A stretch of DNA of 64,000 nucleotides from Craterostigma plantagineum (taxonomy: Eukaryota > Streptophyta > Magnoliopsida > Lamiales > Linderniaceae), in NCBI GenBank assembly GCA_027422505.1, contig JAPQWV010000122.1:1054001-1118000 (forward strand), given 5' to 3'. A program made the position numbers and the translations under genes. The notes below the pieces were generated by a model that worked only from the letters and a program-made list of their open reading frames with translations, was not told the DNA's origin and searched no databases. Shown in pieces: positions 57,983 through 64,000 of the stretch (position 1 is the first letter of the stretch; each line of letters starts with the position of its first letter).

Positions 57983-59567
57983 GTAAACACCAACCTCACC
58001 TGGTAATTTATTACCGTTCTTTTTCTTTCCCAACTCCATCTTTCTTTCTTCGCATATTATTTACTGGTTTTGAGATCGATGATTGCAGATAACGTGCACG
58101 AAGCTCGCACCAACGGTAAGTACAAATAGATCAGCGTTTGATGATTAATAATTCGATCGAATAATAGCAGTAATAATGGTAATAATGATAAGCAGGCGGT
58201 GAAGTTTATGTCATGCAATGAGAGCAGTGTGAGCAATCTGAAGATCATAAACAGTGCTCAAACTCACGTGCTTGTAAGAAGATGCACCACATTCAACGTC
58301 CAAAACCTGGCGATAGATTCTCCCCTAAACTCTCCCAACACAGATGGAATTCACGTCGAATCTTCTATTCATGTATCTATCAGCAACACCGCCGTGGCCT
58401 GCGGTAATTTGTTATAATTTTTGTCCTTAATATATACTTGTATGGCTAGCTACATATATTTTACTAATCTGAAAATGGTAAATAAAGGCGATGATTGTAT
58501 TTCTATTGGCGATTACAACTCCAACATTGAGATATCCAATGTTCGATGCGGGCCTGGTCACGGCATCAGGTAATAACAAGCAATTTTACCATGGAGAATT
58601 CCATAATAATTGAACCATTTTTCATGTTAGTTTTCAAAAGATAGTAATGAGTTAGGGTTACTAGTATCGCAGTCAGAAATATATACTCAAAAGGTCACAT
58701 TAATTTAATTATGGAGTTTATGGGTTACTCGTATCATAGTCAGAATATCTATATATATATAGTATTTCCTCCCAAAATGGTCACGTTGTCTATTGAACAA
58801 CGTTTTCTTTTTTTAATTAATTGTTATTTTTTGAGAAAAGATTATGACGTACTTCAGTATTATTACAGCATTGGAAGCTTAGGAAAAAGGGGCAACTATG
58901 TACAAGTACAGAACATTCGTATAACTGATGCTTACTTCAATGGAACAACCAATGGGGCAAGAATCAAAACGTGGCCGGTATGAATTTTTAATTAACTATT
59001 GCGCAAAAAAAAAAATAAGCAACTTTTCATTCATATAGACTATAAGATAACGTGAGTGTATGAAAGGCAAGAACCACAAAAACCCTGATTTCTTCATTCA
59101 TGAACTAATAAGGCGGGGCGAGGGTTTCTCCGCGACGTGACGTTCCAAAACCTAAGATTCGACAATGTAAGGAATCCCATAGTCATAGATCAACACTACT
59201 GCTATCCCAGAAATTCATGCAAAGAAAAGGTAACATACAAATCTTGCCTTAAATTGGTTGATTGAAGTATTTCGTGTAATTCTCACCTCCACATAATAGA
59301 ATAAAACTGGCGTTCGTATAAGCAATGTGACGTATAGAGAAGCGTCGGGGACTTCGATTTCAAAGGTGGCAATCAATTTAAACTGTAGCACACCTGTGCC
59401 GTGTCTCCGAACATCGATGAAATCAATACACTTGAAATCTTCTCATCATAATGGGCGAATATTTGCGCAGTGCAGCAATGTTTACGGTGAAGAAGTCGAT
59501 GTTTTTCCTGGACATTGTCTCTTACGTTAGTAGCCTCGTTTATTATTTCTATATAACTGCATTTAGT

Positions 59568-59595
59568 ATATATATTAATATATATATATATATAT

Positions 59596-59627
<32 letters not shown>
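59568..59627. repeat. TA microsatellite downstream of polygalacturonase
   Basis: About 60 bp of alternating TA with two short interruptions, starting about 40 bp after the stop codon. Confidence 0.9.
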
Positions 59628-59629
<2 letters not shown>

Positions 59630-59639
59630 GGGAGCCGCA

Positions 59640-60773
59640 CACGAGGCACGGCGATAAATTATCTATAAATATATTATGTATAATAAAATATACAGGGAAC
59701 GCTTTTTCAGTGTAGTAAAGTGTAACTCCATTGGAACCACCAACGGAAAACGCGATAAATAGGCCTCATCACGAACGACCAACACTATTCATTACCCCCA
59801 TTGGCGTTTATAATACATATATATTAGATAATTGTGCTGGTGAAATTCTATTTGCTTGGTGTACTGAATATGCAGTAGAAGATTTAATGCTGATTTTAAT
59901 AGTGTTACCCCCGGCTTTCACTGATCCTGCGGCAAAATAACTGATCAGTCGCTACTAACTTGACCACCCCACGCTAAGAATGACCCCGCAATTAGTTCTT
60001 AGACTTATCGGGACGACTAGATGGAAAGGGCCTCGAGCTCATTACGGACGCCCCAGCATCACTCGAGGACTCCCAAATATAAACCCCTAGGGCAACGTTT
60101 GGTATATCTTCAGTGATCAGTCTCGAGGCGGCACCTGCCCGAGCCACCCCACGGATACATCCCCGGAAGAAGGGGTCTAACCCTTCTCAAAAGTCCTGAA
60201 GATCCCTTGAGCAATTGCTACCCCTTGGGATGAAACCCCGAGGCTCAGAACAGACGCTTTCCTTGGGGCATGGTCGCACAGCATGAAACCGCCACGACCT
60301 CGTTACGTCATCAGTGTCAGAATGTGGGAAAGAAGCTGTCGGTGGCTGAACAAGCCAGAAGAATGTGGGATCGTGGGAAGATGGAAGAACAGAGGCAAGC
60401 CCGAGTCCGAAAAACGCGGGCCTTGGGCAAAAACTGCCGGAAAACTATCGAAGCTTAGGTACGTTATAAATGTCGTGAGGCAAAGGTACGGGGGTATGAA
60501 TACCGTTACTCTGTCATTTTTACTACAGACTTAAGCACTTTTTATCATTTTTTCGCACCACTTTTACATCACTTTATGTGCTATTTTACACCTGGAATAT
60601 GTAAACTACACTCTTGACCTAGGCAAGAGGGCTAACGACCCCCTACCCTAACCCTGTTTTCAAGCTTTCAGACGAGATTCGAGGCGAAGTAATGGCAGGA
60701 AGAAGCTCTGCAGCCCATTCACGCGATAGGTCACTTTTCAACGACATCAATAAGTTTTGGTGATTGTCGTAAA
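59640..60773. other. GC-richer retroelement debris
   Basis: Base composition rises sharply compared with the neighbours, and the sequence has the look of a Ty3/Gypsy LTR or leader (CTTGACCTAGGCAAGAGGG, AACGACCCCCTACCC). Open frames 59731-59940, 60270-60458 and 60283-60534 show no domain. No paired LTR was found, so the call is tentative. Confidence 0.4.
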
Positions 60774-61230
60774 TGTAACATCCCGCTCTCAGGACCTGTG
60801 CGGTTGGGCCCACTGCACTTCATTGATTGTTTGGCCCCACTGTATCACCACTAGCCTTCCAGCTTGCTTTGCACTGCACGCACCTTGAGCTACTTTCCAG
60901 GAGTTCACCCATATCAATGCTACTCCAAGTCAAGCACGCTTAACTTTGAAGTTCTTATGGATGGACTCCCGAAAAGGAAGGTGCACCTTTGGTGAGATGA
61001 GTAGCACAATCAATTCTCTTATACTAGTCCTTGACTTTACACCGCCCATACAATGCTCAGTCTCGGAATCCCTCTCATCGGGTGTGGGATGGGTTCATTC
61101 ATGTACCCCTCCGCTTAGAAGCATGTCAGGAGCCGCTCCTTGTCCGTGCACCATTCTAGCACTGGCGATCACTCCCACCCTCACCAGCCCCGAGCCTCAC
61201 GGTAAACAAAAACTTTAATATGGAATTAAT
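60774..61230. mobile_element. 5S rRNA-related retroelement (Cassandra-like TRIM LTR)
   Basis: Begins TGTAACATCCCG at 60774, typical of Cassandra LTRs. Within it, about 60890-60975, read on the minus strand, matches a degenerate 5S rRNA: TAAGCGTGCTTG is preserved, flanked by AGTTCTTATGG-like and CAGGAGTTCACCCAT counterparts of the 5S gene. Cassandra elements carry 5S sequence in their LTRs. A 5S-derived SINE is the alternative. The right end and any second LTR were not found. Confidence 0.65.
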
Positions 61231-64000
61231 GATCTCGGAGACCAAACACAAGCCAAGACTATGTTGAACTCTGACCTCAGACGAACAATTGTAGATGTAT
61301 CACGCCGGAACACAAGCCATCGTTCCTAACAAGTATTAGAATAGGTTATTCTCAGTCACGAACTAATTCATCAAGCAAGCTAGGCGATGTTTAGAATTGA
61401 TAATTTCAACGAATGAACGATTCGAACGAAAGATTCATCTTTCAAAACAAGACATGATATGTTAGACATCATAGCTGCATGCCTGGTCAGCCGCATTGCG
61501 TCTCAATTGCTTGTTTTTCTTTAATTGATCCTATTTATTTTCCGATCAGGTAGGTATTTCCACACAACGTGATTATAGTTTTCACACTTTGACTAAATTC
61601 TGTATGAATTGAATCTGAAACTCAAGGACTAGGACTTCAGCGGGACTAATCATTCCTGATCCATTGGACCCATCACCAAGAGGACGGAATTCCTTTACCT
61701 ATTGCTGCAGTTTATGTTTTGGTATGTAGTTACTTAAGCTAATATAATATGAATTAGAATTTACTTTCTATTATACTACGCATTCTACTTGGTATTATTA
61801 TTCTATCGAATTATTGTCAGTTTTGTGATATGGTTGAAACTATCGAAGGATGCAATGTATTTGAACATAAAAGTATAACCTGATACGTAGGGAAGAAAAT
61901 ATCCTAATAAATGCTGCGTGTATCTCTTAGCTGGACATCAGCTGTGCTTTTATTATATGTACGCCTCGTATACCAATTCCACGTCCAAGTCAAATCTATA
62001 CACCACCCCACACTTTGTCCCCATCATTTAAAAAGCATATATATATATATATATATATGTTATATATTCATAATTTATTCAACTAGCAAAGAATATCAGA
62101 TAAATTTTCGTAACATCTGGAAAAATTTGGCATCGTCCTCTCTGAACCTTATCCTAAATACAAATTACAATCAAAGCCATGTCTATCTACATCATCAGTC
62201 CATTAAACCTATTGTGATCCAAATTTCGAATCTTCACAATTTTGTTTATTTGATCGTTAATAACATGTGATTTTTTTACTTAGTAAGATTATTATTTTGA
62301 ACACAAGTAAACTAGTAATAAACAAAAATTTATTTATTTAAAATGGAAAATAAAAAATAGAAGTCGATTATGAGGACCCTACCATAAAATTGGCCTCATT
62401 ACAATATGTGGCGCGAAAGAATTTACGCGTGTGGTCGAAAATAGGTGAAAGGAATACAAGATTGTGACGCATGAAGCTAAATCAAAACTCAAAAAGGACA
62501 AAGATTTAACTACGAAGTAGAAACTAAAATAATAAACAAACAAAATAAAGAATGGAAATTATCACACACACATAATATACATATATATCGGGGCTGAATT
62601 ACAAGTTAGGGGGTAGGCTATGTATGTCGGAGATAGTATAGTACTACCATTATTGAAGTAGTAAAAGGTAAAGGATGTGTTTATATAACAACAGCAATAT
62701 ATTCCTAATATCTAGTATTTGTATAGAATTTCCAAGACTCTGATTCGCCTTAACACAAATATGATATCTTTTCATTATGCATTAAAAACCTTGGTTTCCT
62801 TGTTGTTTCTAAACTAATATGTTAGTCACATTCTGCATGTACAATAAAATATAAATATATACTATTTTATATTTTAATTAGAAATGTTAACAAATGAAAT
62901 TTAAAAAAATTAAAGTGTGAAATTGTAAATGACGTTACAAATTAAGTGATCGGCGTTGACATTTTTATATTGTGTATATATAAATAATAAATATTTAATA
63001 TATTCGTCGATTACAAAACTTTCTTTATCCAAACTCCAAAGACACCAAGGGCATCTATAGCAGCTATAAAGTAGTTCTAAATAAAGTAAAATGGGATATA
63101 TAGATAGTGATAGCGCGGTAATAATGTTAGCTAAATTAAAGCAATAAAACCCTTTCCATTTAATGCACCATTAAATGCTGAAAGGAGTAGGGCTTATAGC
63201 TTAGTCTAATAACTCAAATAATTGAATTAGAATTGGGGAAGTGATAGAGATGGATGAACTAAAATTTAATTAATGCCTTTGTCTAATTCTGAGTACGGAC
63301 CAACGACGTCAATACAATATATCTGGTGTGGTGAGATATATAAAGATCTCTATCAATCAATTCAACTGCTCAAATGAGTACGGATGAATATATGTAAGAT
63401 AAGAACCTCAATCAATACACTAGTGTTGTATTTCTTTTTGTGATGAAATTCAATAGGTGAAAGGTTTGTAATTAGGGGGTTTCAATTAGTAATGTTTGTA
63501 TAAAACAAATTAATGTTATAAAATTAAATTTGTGTTTGGTTAGTAAATAAACACAGGTGAGGGGTGTGTTTATTTAAACCCGCTGGCATGGGTTTAAATT
63601 AGAATTATATAAACCATGGTTTGTTTGTAAATATGAACCAAACAATTAAACATATGCCAAACCCACACTTAATTGCAAAGGGCAATTCAATATTGGAGTC
63701 AGCTTTTCACCATTGTTTAGTGAATGAGCTTGAAATGTTAAACGATAAATATATATAATGGGGTTCGTTAGCTTCGTAAAAATTCACAAGGAAGCTCGAG
63801 TTCGTTAGCTTTATTTGAACTGATTCGTCTCAACTTCAATAACTAGATTTCACGAGGCTCGCAATTTCGCTAGAACATTAAAAACGAAACCAGACATAGG
63901 TTTAGATCAAAAATACTTTATTTATATGGCAGCAAATCATACAAATAAAAGAGGATGAATAATGACAAAATATAAGATCGTATCATCTCCTTATTAATAT
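61231..64000. other. AT-rich right-hand region, no gene recognised
   Basis: No gene or RNA was identified. Open frame 61911-62270 runs across a TA microsatellite (62038-62058) and is not supported. Around 63525-63650 the words TGTTTGGTTAGTAAAT and, inverted, TGTTTGGTTCATATTTAC hint at a small degenerate TIR element. Around 63770-63880 there is GCTCGAG-rich sequence like that at 4.9 and 45.7 kb. Confidence 0.45.

Larger units (their letters stand above)
54233..59530 (+). pseudogene. Polygalacturonase (GH28) split by an LTR retrotransposon
   Basis: A secreted pectin hydrolase by family. Exons: 54233-54394 (signal peptide MSRLLLLWMFITIYAL, then FNVLDYGAKGD), 54497-54634, 55004-55156 broken by the insertion and resuming at about 57982-58002, 58089-58115, 58196-58403, 58488-58569, 58869-58977, 59113-59229 and 59300-59530. 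GH28 motifs are intact: SPNTDGIHV, GDDCISIG, GPGHGISIGS and RIKTWP, giving the catalytic Asp residues, His and Arg-Ile-Lys. The 2.8-kb insertion falls just after WWDQSC, before the motifs, so a normal transcript cannot encode the enzyme unless the element is removed. Without it the exons would give roughly 420 residues, normal for the family. The downstream exons show no decay, fitting a recent break. Whether an intact allele exists elsewhere is unknown. Confidence 0.9.

Noticed and set aside
63525..63650. Small TIR element with TGTTTGGTT ends
   Set aside because: The inverted match is short and imperfect and no target duplication is visible, so it is left as a hint only.

Overview
This is nuclear DNA from a dicot plant. 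The genes are split by many short GT-AG introns, the intergenic DNA is AT-rich, and transposons nested inside transposons are common. The clear genes are angiosperm housekeeping, cuticle and cell-wall genes. The species cannot be named from the sequence alone. All exon coordinates were worked out by eye from splice signals, reading phase and known protein families.

Layout. 0.4-8.6 kb (minus strand): two tandem LRR receptor-like kinases of the non-RD immune-receptor type (subfamily XII, EFR/Xa21-like). The downstream copy is heavily decayed. The upstream copy is nearly complete but has two single-base frameshifts. 9.5-11.8 kb: a CACTA-type DNA transposon with a Ulp1-protease remnant, interrupted by a polyadenylated retrocopy with a 19-bp target duplication. 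14.1-16.0 kb (plus): a type I pectin methylesterase with a tRNA-like SINE in intron 2. 17.5-18.0 kb (minus): a SAUR-type auxin-response gene. 23.0-30.7 kb (plus): a full-size ABCG transporter, the ABCG32/PEC1 cutin transporter, with 23 exons and 1422 residues. 31.3-35.4 kb: a mobile-element cluster holding a Copia LTR relic with a hAT MITE inside it, a 125-bp tandem array and a 1.1-kb terminal-inverted-repeat element. 36.1-39.9 kb (plus): serine palmitoyltransferase subunit LCB1 with 12 exons and 485 residues. 42.1-44.9 kb (minus): a glyoxal/aldehyde oxidase with one frameshift near its C-terminus. 48.1-49.0 kb (plus): cytosolic type II peroxiredoxin. 49.9-51.0 kb: a MITE within a MITE. 51.3-52.7 kb (plus): an ABIL5-like Abl-interactor protein. 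53.1-53.7 kb: a foldback element. 54.2-59.5 kb (plus): a polygalacturonase gene split inside a coding exon by a young 2.8-kb LTR retrotransposon encoding only a GAG-like, charge-rich protein. 59.6-61.2 kb: GC-richer retroelement debris, including a block related to 5S rRNA (Cassandra-like). 61.2-64.0 kb: AT-rich DNA with no gene seen.

The genes do not form an operon-like unit, as expected in a plant. Several act at the cell surface or wall: pectin methylesterase and polygalacturonase on pectin, ABCG32 on cutin precursors, glyoxal oxidase in the apoplast, and the receptor kinases at the plasma membrane. The strongest unusual signals are the retrotransposon-disrupted polygalacturonase, the GAG-only element itself, the nested CACTA/Ulp1/retrocopy structure, and several repeat families that recur across the window and look uncatalogued.
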